A stretch of DNA of 64,000 nt from Lachnospiraceae bacterium (GTDB lineage Bacteria > Bacillota > Clostridia > Lachnospirales > Lachnospiraceae): assembly GCA_910576335.1 (NCBI GenBank), contig CAJTIU010000023.1, positions 22,219 to 86,218 of the forward strand. Direction: 5' to 3'. A program made the position numbers and the translations under genes. The notes under the pieces were generated by a model. It saw nothing but the letters and a program-made list of their open reading frames with translations. It was not told the DNA's origin and searched no databases. Shown here piece after piece: positions 18,614 through 27,627 of this stretch. Positions within the stretch are counted from its first letter, which is position 1; every line of letters begins with the position of its first letter.

Positions 18614-19123
18614 ATGTATAGAATTGGAAATTATGTAGCACATTACAAAGAAGGTATATGTGAAGTAACTGCAATCGGAACACTGGATATGAGTTGTTCA
18701 GACAAAAAGAAAGAGTATTACACACTAAAGCCGGTGTATGACAGAGGCGGAACCCTCTATACTCCGGTATCGAATGAACGGGGACAGATTCGCGATGTGA
18801 TTACAGCAGAAGAGGCAAGGAAACTGATTGAGGACATGCCATTGATAGAGGCGCTTGGGGTAGCAGAGGAGAAAAAGCGTGAGTCCCTTTATAAGGAGGC
18901 ATTGTTCAAGAATGAATGCCGGGCATGGATTGCAGTGATCAAGACATCTTATTCCCGGAAAATGAAAAGACTTTCCCTGGGAAAAAAATCAATCAACATG
19001 GATGATAAATATCTCGGGATGGCAGAGAAATTCCTGTATGGGGAGATCGGGATGGCGCTTGGCATTCCGCGGGACGAAGTGAAGGATTATATCAAGAATC
19101 AAGTTGGGGACGGGGTAAAATGA
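18614..19123 (+). CDS. CarD/CdnL-like transcription factor
   Basis: About 169 aa. The N-terminal region (MYRIGNYVAHYKEGICEVTAIG) matches the CarD/TRCF RNA polymerase interaction domain, followed by a helical part, as in CarD-like proteins that bind the RNA polymerase beta subunit and stabilise open complexes. I chose 18614 because homologues begin at this motif; GTG 18605 and ATG 18608 are in frame upstream. The last codons (NQVGDGVK and the stop) come from palindrome copy 3, so the natural C-terminus has probably been replaced by the repeat. Confidence 0.8.
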   Translation: MYRIGNYVAHYKEGICEVTAIGTLDMSCSDKKKEYYTLKPVYDRGGTLYTPVSNERGQIRDVITAEEARKLIEDMPLIEALGVAEEKKRESLYKEALFKNECRAWIAVIKTSYSRKMKRLSLGKKSINMDDKYLGMAEKFLYGEIGMALGIPRDEVKDYIKNQVGDGVK

Positions 19124-19143
19124 AAATTACCCCGTCCCCAACT
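19102..19143. repeat. GGGGACGGGG palindrome, copy 3, inside a gene end
   Basis: Arms AGTTGGGGACGGGGTAA (19102-19118) and its exact complement (19127-19143) with an 8-nt centre. It supplies the stop codon of the CarD-like gene and lies 3 bp from the stop of the convergent alpha-galactosidase, so it may serve as a terminator for both. Confidence 0.92.
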
Positions 19144-19146
19144 GGC

Positions 19147-21345
19147 TTATTTTTCAGTTATGTGGAGCCTGATGCTCTCATATTCGGCTGCCGCTGCCGG
19201 GAGCGGCAGTCCGGTATTCATCAGTACATCACCTGGATATGCTTCTCCGTTCACCAGGTAGGTGCTGTCTTCTTTCAGACCTTTCAGTCTGCACCAACAG
19301 CCGGGGCCGTTGGGATGAGTCTTAAGGGCAACGGAAATGAGGAGCGCCTCGCTCCCGTCACTGGAAGCAAACTGCCAGCTGTGCCAGCTTTCGGCTGTTT
19401 CCGGGTTGGTAAGCCGGTAGTAGTCGCCGTACTGGATCAGGTCATAATAGCTTTTGAATTCTTCAATCTGTAACTTTACGGTTTCTTTTTCCTCCTGGGT
19501 CATCTCATGCGGGTCGAGCTCATAGCCGAAGGTGCCGGACATGGCAACCGCGGCGCGGGTATGGATGGGCGTTATGCGTCCGGTCTGCTCATTGGGGCAT
19601 TTGGATACATGGGAGCCCATTGTGCTTATGGGATATCCGAAGGATGTGCCGTATTGTATGCTCAGTCTTTCGATGGCGTCGGTGTCGTCACTGCACCAGA
19701 TCTGGGGCGTGTAATAGAGCATTCCTGCATCAAAGCGACCACCTCCGCCGCTGCACCCTTCAATCAGCATGCCGGGATAGCGGCTATTAAGCTTCTCCAG
19801 CATATCATAGACGCCAAGTACGTACCGGTGTGCGGCTTCTCCCTGGCGTTCTGCGGGAAGAGCTGCGCTGTAGATATCCGAGAGACTCCGGTTCAGGTCC
19901 CATTTCAGATATTCTATTTCTGTACTGTCAAGCACCTGGCAGATCTGCGACAGGATATATTCTCGTACATCCTCCCTGGAAAAATCCAGCAGGAGCTGAT
20001 ATCTTGAACGGGAAGGCGCTTTTCCCGGAATCTGCATTGCCCAGTCCGGGTGATTCCTGTAGAGTTCACTGTCCTCATTGATGCCTTCTGGCTCGAACCA
20101 GATGCCGAATTTCATTCCGAGTGCATGGATACGCTCAGAAATGCTGGCCAGTGAACAGCCAAGCTTTTCTTCGTTGACAAACCAGTCTCCAAGACCCGAT
20201 ACATCCAGATCCCGTTTTCCAAACCAGCCGTCATCCATTACAAACAGCTCTACACCGAGCTCCCGGGCCTCCTGTGCCATCTCTACCAGCTTGTCCCCGT
20301 TAAAGTCAAAATAGACACCTTCCCAGCTGTTTAAAAGAACCGGACGGCGTTTCGTCTTCCAGATTCCCCGGCACAGATTGTCCCGGTATGCCCTGTGATA
20401 GATCCGGGAAAGCTGTCCCAGGCCGTTTCCGGACCAGGCAAGGGCTGCTTCCGGGGCATAAAAGGAATCCCCGGGCTTTATGCACCATGTAAAATTATCC
20501 GGGTGGATTCCCATAAGAACCCTTGTCTGATTATACTGGTCATGCTCGGCAGTCCCAAGAAAGTCACCGCTGTATAAAAGTGACAGGCCAAAACAGTTTC
20601 CCGTCTCTTCTGTAGTGGTTCTGTCTGAAAGAATCAGAAATGGGTTATACTGGTGGCTGGAAGTACCGCGTGTGCTTCCTATGGACTGTATGCCGTGGGA
20701 AACAGGAGTGCGCTGGCAGGTACGTTCCTTTACATGTCTTCCGTAGAAGGTGTGCATATCAAAGTTCCCGTGCAGGAAGTCGATGCAGGCACTCTGTACA
20801 TTCTCAAGATAAATATCTGCCTCACTGTGATTTTCAATGCGTATGGCCCTTGTGATCAGATCAAGATTTTCCATTACACCGTAATACAAATGCACATAGA
20901 AAAGCCTGCGTGTATCCTCCAGGGTGACGATCAGGGTGTCGGCACGCCCATCTGTGCCGTCATCTGACAGATAGATGGCCGGCAGCCCGGGAAGATTATA
21001 TTTTCCCTCCTGAATTTCAAAGTCTTTGAATCTGAGTTCACAGGAAAAACTGCCGTCCGGATAGCGCACCTTAAGCGCGCTTGTACGGTAATCTCCGCTC
21101 CCATATGTAGGATATTCCTGGGGAAGTGCGTCCAGGGAGTATGAGCGCTCGTCTCCGGCGTCATAGGGGTTGCCGGAGAAGCCGCGGTCCGCGTAGGTAA
21201 CCAGATAGGAGTAGTCAAATACAGATCCCCTTTTACCAAAGTAGGTATGGAGTAAAACCCCATACCTGTCTTTTTTCATCTGGTACATACTATGGTCTGT
21301 CTGCAAGGTAAATAATGATTTTGTCTTGTCAAGTATAATCGCCAT
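19147..21345 (-). CDS. Alpha-galactosidase, GH36
   Basis: A 732-aa enzyme of the usual bacterial GH36 length: N-terminal beta-sandwich, central barrel, C-terminal beta domain. The nucleophile Asp is in YLKWDLNRS and the acid/base Asp in WCSDDTDAIERL; ECSGGG-like EGCSGGGGRFD is also present. It releases galactose from melibiose, raffinose and stachyose. No signal peptide, so it acts in the cytoplasm on sugar brought in by the adjacent importer. I start at 21345, before which AGAGGAC serves as a ribosome site. It is the last gene of the importer operon, 72 bp after the permease. Confidence 0.94.
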   Translation of the reverse strand: MAIILDKTKSLFTLQTDHSMYQMKKDRYGVLLHTYFGKRGSVFDYSYLVTYADRGFSGNPYDAGDERSYSLDALPQEYPTYGSGDYRTSALKVRYPDGSFSCELRFKDFEIQEGKYNLPGLPAIYLSDDGTDGRADTLIVTLEDTRRLFYVHLYYGVMENLDLITRAIRIENHSEADIYLENVQSACIDFLHGNFDMHTFYGRHVKERTCQRTPVSHGIQSIGSTRGTSSHQYNPFLILSDRTTTEETGNCFGLSLLYSGDFLGTAEHDQYNQTRVLMGIHPDNFTWCIKPGDSFYAPEAALAWSGNGLGQLSRIYHRAYRDNLCRGIWKTKRRPVLLNSWEGVYFDFNGDKLVEMAQEARELGVELFVMDDGWFGKRDLDVSGLGDWFVNEEKLGCSLASISERIHALGMKFGIWFEPEGINEDSELYRNHPDWAMQIPGKAPSRSRYQLLLDFSREDVREYILSQICQVLDSTEIEYLKWDLNRSLSDIYSAALPAERQGEAAHRYVLGVYDMLEKLNSRYPGMLIEGCSGGGGRFDAGMLYYTPQIWCSDDTDAIERLSIQYGTSFGYPISTMGSHVSKCPNEQTGRITPIHTRAAVAMSGTFGYELDPHEMTQEEKETVKLQIEEFKSYYDLIQYGDYYRLTNPETAESWHSWQFASSDGSEALLISVALKTHPNGPGCWCRLKGLKEDSTYLVNGEAYPGDVLMNTGLPLPAAAAEYESIRLHITEK

Positions 21346-21417
21346 AAGTCTGTCCTCTGTTATTGTAAAAATTTTAAGTACGTCATGCAGCCGTGGCTGC
21401 ATGACAGGATTGGCATG

Positions 21418-22266
21418 TTACTTCACCGCACCGTTTACAACACCGTTGATGATCTGCTTCTGGCATACCAGATAGAAGATCAGAATCGGAAGCAGTGCCA
21501 GTAAGTAGGAGGCGAATGCCAGGTTGTAGTTCGTACCGAACTGTGTCTGGAATGTAAGCTGTGCCAGAGGCAGTGTGTTTGCCCCTGTACCGGACATGAT
21601 AACAAGCGGCGTCATAACGTCATTCCATGTTCCAAGAGCGGTAAGTACAGCAACTGTAGCATGCATCGGCCCCATGATCGGGAAGATGACCTTCCAGTAA
21701 GTCTGCCATGTAGTAGCGCCGTCCACAAAAGCGGCCTCCTCCAGTGCGATTGGAATGTTCTTTAAATAACCGGTGTAAAGCATAACGTTCATCGGCATGT
21801 AGAACACTAAGTAGCATAATATAACACCGAACCAGTTGTCAACCCCCATTTGTGCAGTCTGCTTTACGAGAGGCATCATCAGGATTGCGAAAGGTACGAA
21901 CATACCGCTTACAATGTAAAGGTATGAGAATTTGTAAAATTTGTTTTTCGCCATGCTTCTTCCGATTGCGTATCCGGCAAGGGAGTGGAGCAGGATTGCG
22001 AGAACAACAGTTACAACAGTGATCATTACGCTGTAGCCCAGGGAATGCCAGAAGTCTGTGACACGCATTGCCTCTGCAAAGTTTTCAAGGCTCCAGCTCT
22101 TCGGAAGACTTAATGCCCCGGCAATGTCGTTTGTCATTTCTGTCGGTTTCTTGAAGGCGATTACAATTGCCATATAAAGCGGGAAGATAACAGTCAGACA
22201 GCCGGCAATTAATAAGATTGTAAGCGGCCAGTTCGTGGTGGCAGCAACTTTATTTTTCTGTTTCAT
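21418..22266 (-). CDS. ABC sugar importer permease, MalG type
   Basis: A 282-aa permease with six predicted membrane segments and the EAA loop EEAAFVDGATTWQTYWKVIFP that docks the ATPase. It pairs with the MalF-type gene just upstream; the two overlap by one base (TAATG), so translation is coupled. With the alpha-galactosidase downstream, raffinose-type oligosaccharides are the likely cargo. No ATPase gene is present; such importers usually share an MsmK-type ATPase encoded elsewhere. Confidence 0.93.
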   Translation of the reverse strand: MKQKNKVAATTNWPLTILLIAGCLTVIFPLYMAIVIAFKKPTEMTNDIAGALSLPKSWSLENFAEAMRVTDFWHSLGYSVMITVVTVVLAILLHSLAGYAIGRSMAKNKFYKFSYLYIVSGMFVPFAILMMPLVKQTAQMGVDNWFGVILCYLVFYMPMNVMLYTGYLKNIPIALEEAAFVDGATTWQTYWKVIFPIMGPMHATVAVLTALGTWNDVMTPLVIMSGTGANTLPLAQLTFQTQFGTNYNLAFASYLLALLPILIFYLVCQKQIINGVVNGAVK

Positions 22267-23114
22267 TATAACTGTTCCTCCTTCTTTCCTGTGAAATTAA
22301 GCTGGAATACAGAGATTGCAACAATTACGATAAAGAAGATCACCGCATTGGCACTCTGGAAACCAAACTGTCCGCCGCCCATACCATTGTTGTAGATCAG
22401 GTAGGAGATGGACTCTGTACTCTGTGCAGGACCACCTTTGGTTAATGCCATGATCTGGTCGAATACCATCAGGAAGTCTTTCATGCTAAGTACCATGTTG
22501 ATACTGAAGAATGGAATAATGAGCGGGAAGGTCAGTTCCTTGAAGCTCTTCCATCCGGTAGCGCCGTCAATCGCGCCTGCCTCATATACATCTTCTGGTA
22601 CAGTCTGAAGACCGGAGATGTAAATAAGTGTTGTCTGTGCAATGGACTGCCATGCAGCAACAATCACGATGGCAAGCCATGCTGTGTTTGTGTTAGAAAG
22701 CATACTGGAGCCGCCGGTAACTGCGGGAAGGATATATGTAAAGATATATCCAAAAATATAACCTACAACCAGTCCGCCTAAGATTCTTGGAACAAAGTAA
22801 ACACCTCTCAGAGCGCTCTTTGCGCGGATCTTTCCGTTTAAGCCCAGTGCCAGAAGCAGGGCAACTACGTTCGTAAGGATAGTAGCCACCAGCGCAAATT
22901 TAAATGTAAACAGATAGGATTTTCCTACACGGGCATCTGTAAATAAGTCAGCGTAGTTACGTATTCCTACCCAGTCATAGCTTCCGAAGCCTTTAAAATT
23001 CGTAAAGCTGTATATAAGACCTTTGATCAGCGGCAAAGTATTAAAACAGAAGAACAATGCCAGCACGGGAACTGTGATTAATAAAAAGGTTTGGTTTCTG
23101 CTGAGTTTTTTCAT
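22266..23114 (-). CDS. ABC sugar importer permease, MalF type
   Basis: A 282-aa permease with six membrane segments and the EAA loop YEAGAIDGATGWKSFKELTFP. It forms the heterodimeric channel with the MalG-type protein. The start overlaps the stop of the solute-binding gene by one base, and its own stop overlaps the MalG-type start in the same way, so the three transport genes are translationally coupled. Confidence 0.93.
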   Translation of the reverse strand: MKKLSRNQTFLLITVPVLALFFCFNTLPLIKGLIYSFTNFKGFGSYDWVGIRNYADLFTDARVGKSYLFTFKFALVATILTNVVALLLALGLNGKIRAKSALRGVYFVPRILGGLVVGYIFGYIFTYILPAVTGGSSMLSNTNTAWLAIVIVAAWQSIAQTTLIYISGLQTVPEDVYEAGAIDGATGWKSFKELTFPLIIPFFSINMVLSMKDFLMVFDQIMALTKGGPAQSTESISYLIYNNGMGGGQFGFQSANAVIFFIVIVAISVFQLNFTGKKEEQL

Positions 23115-24400
23115 TATTCATTCCCTCCCTTTTTTTCATATTCCTGTACCTTACGGATAATATCACGGTTGTATCTTACCCAGTCGGTATCAAATTTATT
23201 TAAGAATTTTTCCACGCTTCCGTCTAACAGGAATGTCTGAATCTGTGCGTCCACGCTCATCTCTGACGGATAGTAGTGATCCTGGTAGTCTACCATTCTT
23301 CCCTCGTTAATGTAACTTACCATACCGTCAAGAGCCGAAGAAAGCTTGAACTCCTGATCTTTGCATGGTACTGCATTCTGGTCGTCCAGATAAGTCTGGA
23401 TGGTAGAATCCTCTAATAAGAAGCTTAATACCTCATATGCGGCTTCCTTGTTCTTGCACTCATTTGTAACACAGAACTGAAGGTCAACGCCTGAGTTCAG
23501 AATATTGTCAGCCTCGCTGTCACATCCAGGCATAACAAAAGAATCAATGTCCATGTCTGGATTTACAGACTGGATCTGCGGAACAGCATAGCCTCCGATA
23601 CAATACATTGCAGCTTCTCCGTTTGCAAATGCGGTACATGCATCATTGTAGCTGTAGGCGAACGGATCGTCCTGTGCGTGGTCTAAAAGTTCAAGCATCT
23701 TCTGTGCCACTTCATCATACTCATCAATAAATTTTGTTTCGCCTTTGTTAACCTGACGGCATACATCGGCCGGAGCAAGGTCACATGCCAGTGCGTTCCA
23801 CGGAGCCAGGCAGGTCCATACATCCTTGAAGCCGAAGTAAAGGGGCTGCTGTCCGGAAGCCTTGATAGTATCGCACAGGGTCATGAACTCATTCCATGTG
23901 GTAGGGACTTCCCAGTTGTTATCCTTGAACATCTGACGGTTGTACAGAACGCCTGCCGCATTCGCTACATATGGAACAGCGTATACGCCATCCATCGGAA
24001 CGAATTCCAGATTCTTGTCAATGTCCAGGTATGCCTGTTTAATCAGTGACAGGCCTTCAAAATCTGAGATATCCATGAGGATCTCAGCGTCAAGGAAGTT
24101 TGAAAAATTGACGTCTCCGCCAATCCCGATAATATCAGGAGCGTCTTCCTTGATTAAACGTGTTTTCAGTACGGTCATGGCATCATTAGGGGATTCAATC
24201 TGAAGCACAATATCATCATGTGTCGCATTGAATTCCTCTTCCATCTTCTCGAAAGCCTTTACGGCCTCCGGTTTGTACTGAAGCAAGGTGATGTGGGTCT
24301 TACCATCTGCGCTGCCTTCAGAACTGCATCCGCTGGCTGAAATAATGGTCCCAATCAGCATTGCCGCCACAAGTGCTGTGGCAATTAATCTCTTCTTCAT
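23114..24400 (-). CDS. ABC sugar importer solute-binding lipoprotein
   Basis: A 428-aa family 1 extracellular solute-binding protein. A signal peptide of about 24 residues ends in a lipobox (SASGC), so the mature protein is lipid-anchored outside the membrane. The rest has the two-lobed fold pattern with Trp/Tyr-rich sugar contacts (FGFKDVWTCLAPWNALA). It captures the sugar for the MalF/MalG-type channel; from gene context, alpha-galactosides. First gene of the operon, with divergent AraC gene 341 bp away. Confidence 0.93.
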   Translation of the reverse strand: MKKRLIATALVAAMLIGTIISASGCSSEGSADGKTHITLLQYKPEAVKAFEKMEEEFNATHDDIVLQIESPNDAMTVLKTRLIKEDAPDIIGIGGDVNFSNFLDAEILMDISDFEGLSLIKQAYLDIDKNLEFVPMDGVYAVPYVANAAGVLYNRQMFKDNNWEVPTTWNEFMTLCDTIKASGQQPLYFGFKDVWTCLAPWNALACDLAPADVCRQVNKGETKFIDEYDEVAQKMLELLDHAQDDPFAYSYNDACTAFANGEAAMYCIGGYAVPQIQSVNPDMDIDSFVMPGCDSEADNILNSGVDLQFCVTNECKNKEAAYEVLSFLLEDSTIQTYLDDQNAVPCKDQEFKLSSALDGMVSYINEGRMVDYQDHYYPSEMSVDAQIQTFLLDGSVEKFLNKFDTDWVRYNRDIIRKVQEYEKKGGNE

Positions 24401-24741
24401 TCAACACCTCTCCTTTTTCCATGCATTGTCAAGTTGCATGATTATTTTGTGTATTTCTGTATAGAATGATAGCAGTTTGACGAACAGACGTAAATATTTG
24501 TATGTGTCCGAAAGTTATCGTTATGCGTGATTGTGACGAAAATATTGAAATATAGACGCATCATGGTATATAATATAAGTATTCCTTAATTTTTCGTGAA
24601 AATACACAAAAATTACTATTAATTTTTGAGGAGAATGACGGTAACCATTCAACAGGTCTGCGCACATGCTGTACTGACCGTAAGAATTCGATGTGGGAGT
24701 CAGATGCGAATGACGAAGTAAAGACGAAGGAGGGAAAAATT
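24401..24741. promoter_or_regulatory. Divergent control region between importer and AraC gene
   Basis: 341 bp with no gene. On the plus strand a promoter is clear: TTGAAA at 24545-24550, an 18-bp spacer and TATAAT at 24569-24574, giving a leader of about 160 nt before the AraC start. On the minus strand a TTGACA-like site exists at 24427-24432 but a matching -10 is not clear, as expected for a promoter that needs an activator. Confidence 0.6.
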
Positions 24742-25596
24742 ATGATGAATCACCTGTTTTCTGTGTTTCAGGATGAACGCTTTATGGATCTTACTATTTA
24801 CCAGTACGGATATGAAAAGTGTGAGCCGCTTCACTCATTTGGGCCGTATGTCAGGAATAATTATCTTTTTCACTACGTAATTTCAGGAAAAGGTTGTCTT
24901 CATGCCAATGATGAGAAGGATAATACAACGTATTATGATATATCAGCCCCAAGCGGCTTTATCATAGAGCCTGGATTCGTCAATACCTATTATGCGGATA
25001 AGAATCATCCCTGGGAATATGTGTGGGTGGAATTCGGAGGTTTAAGGGCAAAGGAGTGTGTAGAACTGGCCGGTCTTTCCCACAAGCTGCCGGTATATCA
25101 TCTTACACATCCGGAGTACGGGGACCAGTTGGCGGAGCAGATGCTTACGATTGTGAAGAGTCAGAATGCCTCCTCCATGGAATTGATCGGCCGGCTTTAC
25201 CTTTTCCTGGACAGCCTGATCAAATATTCTGCTTCTAAAAAGCAGCTTCAGGGCGGGCAGCTCAGCGAATTTTACGCCCGGGAGGCAGTGGTCTATATTG
25301 AGCATAATTATGCCCAGAATATTACGGTGGAGGATATTGCGAAGAAATGTAAGCTGGACAGGAGCTATTTCGGAAAGGTTTTTAAAAAGGTGGTGGGGCA
25401 GTCTCCCCAGGAATTTCTGATCCGCTACCGGATGGCGAAGGCAGCGGACGCGCTTATTATAGATAACGATTCCATTGGGGATGTGGGGGCGTCGGTGGGC
25501 TATCCGAACCTGCTTCATTTTTCCAGGGCGTTTAAGAGCATCTATGGAATGTCCCCCAGGGAGTACAGGCAGAAGAATAAGATCATAGACAGATAA
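24742..25596 (+). CDS. AraC family transcriptional activator
   Basis: A 284-aa regulator with an N-terminal cupin-like sugar-sensing domain (about 15-160) and a C-terminal AraC DNA-binding domain with two helix-turn-helix units (about 185-284; NITVEDIAKKCKLDRSYFGKVFKK and YPNLLHFSRAFKSIYGMSPREYR). AAGGAGGG at 24727-24734 sets the start. It is divergent from the alpha-galactoside importer operon and probably activates it when sugar is bound. A paralogue is encoded at 26771; the two share the ending YPNLL(H/N)FSRAFK. Confidence 0.92.
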   Translation: MMNHLFSVFQDERFMDLTIYQYGYEKCEPLHSFGPYVRNNYLFHYVISGKGCLHANDEKDNTTYYDISAPSGFIIEPGFVNTYYADKNHPWEYVWVEFGGLRAKECVELAGLSHKLPVYHLTHPEYGDQLAEQMLTIVKSQNASSMELIGRLYLFLDSLIKYSASKKQLQGGQLSEFYAREAVVYIEHNYAQNITVEDIAKKCKLDRSYFGKVFKKVVGQSPQEFLIRYRMAKAADALIIDNDSIGDVGASVGYPNLLHFSRAFKSIYGMSPREYRQKNKIIDR

Positions 25597-25616
25597 GGCG
25601 GGTGTGTGAAAAGCAG

Positions 25617-26636
25617 ATGGTACGTATTAAGGATATAGCAAGGAAGGCGGGGGTAAGCCCCACGACCGTTTCTAATGTGATCCACGGGAATAATAAAAAG
25701 GTGTCAAGGGAGACAGTTGAGAAGATTCAAAAGCTTCTAAAGGAGATGGATTATGTCCCCAGCATGGGAGCTGTCATGCTGGTAGGAGGGAATTCCCGCC
25801 TGATCGGCGTCTTGGCAGGCGAGCCTGGGGGAGAGGACAGGCACAGGGAGGGAAATGCTTTTGCAAATGAGCTGATCCGGGCCCTGGAGTCAGAGATTTA
25901 TAAAAGAAACTATTACATGCTGCTTCATTTCGTGTCAACGGCAGAGGAGGGGATCCAGTTTGCCGCTACATGGAACGTGGAGGGGCTTGTTACACTTGGA
26001 TTCAGCGCCAGGGACAACGAGAAGCTGCAGCTTAAGTGCCGTGCCCCGGTTGTGTCTGTTGATGTGTATTATGAAAAGCAGCGCGTGGCAAATGTGGGGC
26101 TTGATGACAGAGAGGCCGGATGTCAGATGGCAGACTATCTGTTCGGGTGCGGTCACAGAGAACTCGGCTTCCTGGCGGATAATGATGTGGGAGTAGACCA
26201 TGAGCGCTGGGAAGGCGTACTGCTTTCCGGCAGAAAGCGGGGTATCAAGGAGACTGAGATCCGGCATATTATAATCCCCCAGAACATTCAGGAGAGGAAA
26301 ATGTACTATGAGAAACATTTAAAAGAGCTTGCACAGACAGCAGACGTGCTGTTCTTTGCGTCTGATTACTATGCGGCCGAGGCGGTTGCATATCTTCAGG
26401 ACATGGGACTTTCCGTGCCCTGCGATATTTCTGTGGCAGGCTTTGATGACAGCGAGGCTGCCCTGCTGTGCCGTCCCCGCCTGACTACCATGCGTCAGGA
26501 TAACAGCAGAAAGGGAGCTCTTGCTGTGAAAAAACTATTTGAATATATTGAGGGAACAAGAGGAAGGACGCTGGATGCAAAGCTTAAGGCAGAGCTGGTG
26601 GTACGTGATTCTGTGGCAGATAGGAAATGTATATAA
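25617..26636 (+). CDS. LacI family transcriptional regulator
   Basis: A 339-aa LacI/GalR repressor. The N-terminal helix-turn-helix (VRIKDIARKAGVSPTTVSNV) is followed by the hinge helix and a periplasmic-binding-protein-like effector domain. The start is uncertain: the ATG at 25617 gives the usual family N-terminus, while a GTG at 25602 sits too near the AAGGCGG site. It follows the AraC gene by about 20 bp. Two palindromes of LacI type lie just after its stop, upstream of the second AraC gene, and are its likely targets. Confidence 0.9.
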   Translation: MVRIKDIARKAGVSPTTVSNVIHGNNKKVSRETVEKIQKLLKEMDYVPSMGAVMLVGGNSRLIGVLAGEPGGEDRHREGNAFANELIRALESEIYKRNYYMLLHFVSTAEEGIQFAATWNVEGLVTLGFSARDNEKLQLKCRAPVVSVDVYYEKQRVANVGLDDREAGCQMADYLFGCGHRELGFLADNDVGVDHERWEGVLLSGRKRGIKETEIRHIIIPQNIQERKMYYEKHLKELAQTADVLFFASDYYAAEAVAYLQDMGLSVPCDISVAGFDDSEAALLCRPRLTTMRQDNSRKGALAVKKLFEYIEGTRGRTLDAKLKAELVVRDSVADRKCI

Positions 26637-26666
26637 AAATGACGGTCTGGGATTGTTCAACTTTAC

Positions 26667-26743
26667 GTTTTGCGCAAAACCTATTGATATTTTGTACTTT
26701 GTGGTTATATAATATTAAACAGAAAGCAGGTTTTACGCAAAAC
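26667..26743 (+). promoter_or_regulatory. Two LacI-type operators flanking a promoter
   Basis: GTTTTGCGCAAAAC (26667-26680, perfect) and GTTTTACGCAAAAC (26730-26743, one asymmetry) have centres 63 bp apart, about six helical turns. Between them is a promoter: TTGATA 26684-26689, an 18-bp spacer and TATAAT 26708-26713. The central CG and the TTTTGCGCAAAA form are typical of LacI family sites. Repression of the downstream AraC/glucosidase genes through a loop is a reasonable inference. Confidence 0.8.
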
Positions 26744-26770
26744 GTATATAGAACAGGGAGTGAAAGCTTT

Positions 26771-27574
26771 ATGGAATTGACAGTCTATCAGTGCGGTCTT
26801 GAGAAATGTGCCCCGCTGCAGATGAAGAGGTCAGAACCCGGCAATCATTATCTTTTTTATTACATCCTTTCAGGCAGGGGTGTTTTGCGGGTGGAGGAAG
26901 AGCCGGACAGTATTCTGGATTACGCACTATCCGCCGGGAGCGGATTTTTAATTGAACCAGGGAAGGAGAGCTGCTGCAGGACTTTTCCAGAGGGAATCTG
27001 GGAGTATATGTGGATGGAATTCGGAGGGTCCAGAGCAGGAGAATTGATACATGTGTCGGGCCTTACGTGCACCCGTCCCATGTACACGCCTGTGAAGCCG
27101 GAACACAGAGAGGAATTATGCCGGATCCTGCTCTCTCTCGTAGAGAACTGGGAGGAGCATTCTCTTAAAACAACAGGTTATCTCTATATTTTTATGGATT
27201 GCCTGATCCGGAACTCAAAGTACAGAAAGACATCAAAGGAGGGATGCGGCAGAGAGGGCTATGTCAGGGAAGCCGTCCGGTATATACAGGAGAATTATTC
27301 CGGACAGATTTCCGTGGAAGAGCTGGCGAGGAAATGCTGGCTGGACAGAAGCTATTTCGGCAAAGTGTTTAAATCAGTGACAGGGCAGTCGCCTCAGCAG
27401 TACATCATGTATTACCGGATGGAGCGGGCGGCAGAGAGACTTGCGGCAGGGAGCGAGCCGGTCAGCGATATAGGGACGGCAGTGGGATATCCCAATCTTC
27501 TGAATTTTTCAAGGGCCTTTAAAGGGGTCTACGGGGTGTCACCCAGGGAATACCGCCAGAAGAACCACGGATAG
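26771..27574 (+). CDS. AraC family transcriptional regulator, paralogue
   Basis: A 267-aa AraC regulator parallel in layout to the one at 24742: cupin-like N-terminal domain and C-terminal double helix-turn-helix ending YPNLLNFSRAFKGVYGVSPREYRQK. The start at 26771 places the protein after both operators; in-frame codons further upstream would run through the promoter. It lies 53 bp before the GH13 gene and likely controls it. The two AraC proteins look like a local duplication that kept the same sensing fold. Confidence 0.9.
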   Translation: MELTVYQCGLEKCAPLQMKRSEPGNHYLFYYILSGRGVLRVEEEPDSILDYALSAGSGFLIEPGKESCCRTFPEGIWEYMWMEFGGSRAGELIHVSGLTCTRPMYTPVKPEHREELCRILLSLVENWEEHSLKTTGYLYIFMDCLIRNSKYRKTSKEGCGREGYVREAVRYIQENYSGQISVEELARKCWLDRSYFGKVFKSVTGQSPQQYIMYYRMERAAERLAAGSEPVSDIGTAVGYPNLLNFSRAFKGVYGVSPREYRQKNHG

Positions 27575-27627
27575 TATAAAGGAAGCTATAAACGTTACGG
27601 TTATAAAGAATCAGGAGGAATACAGAC

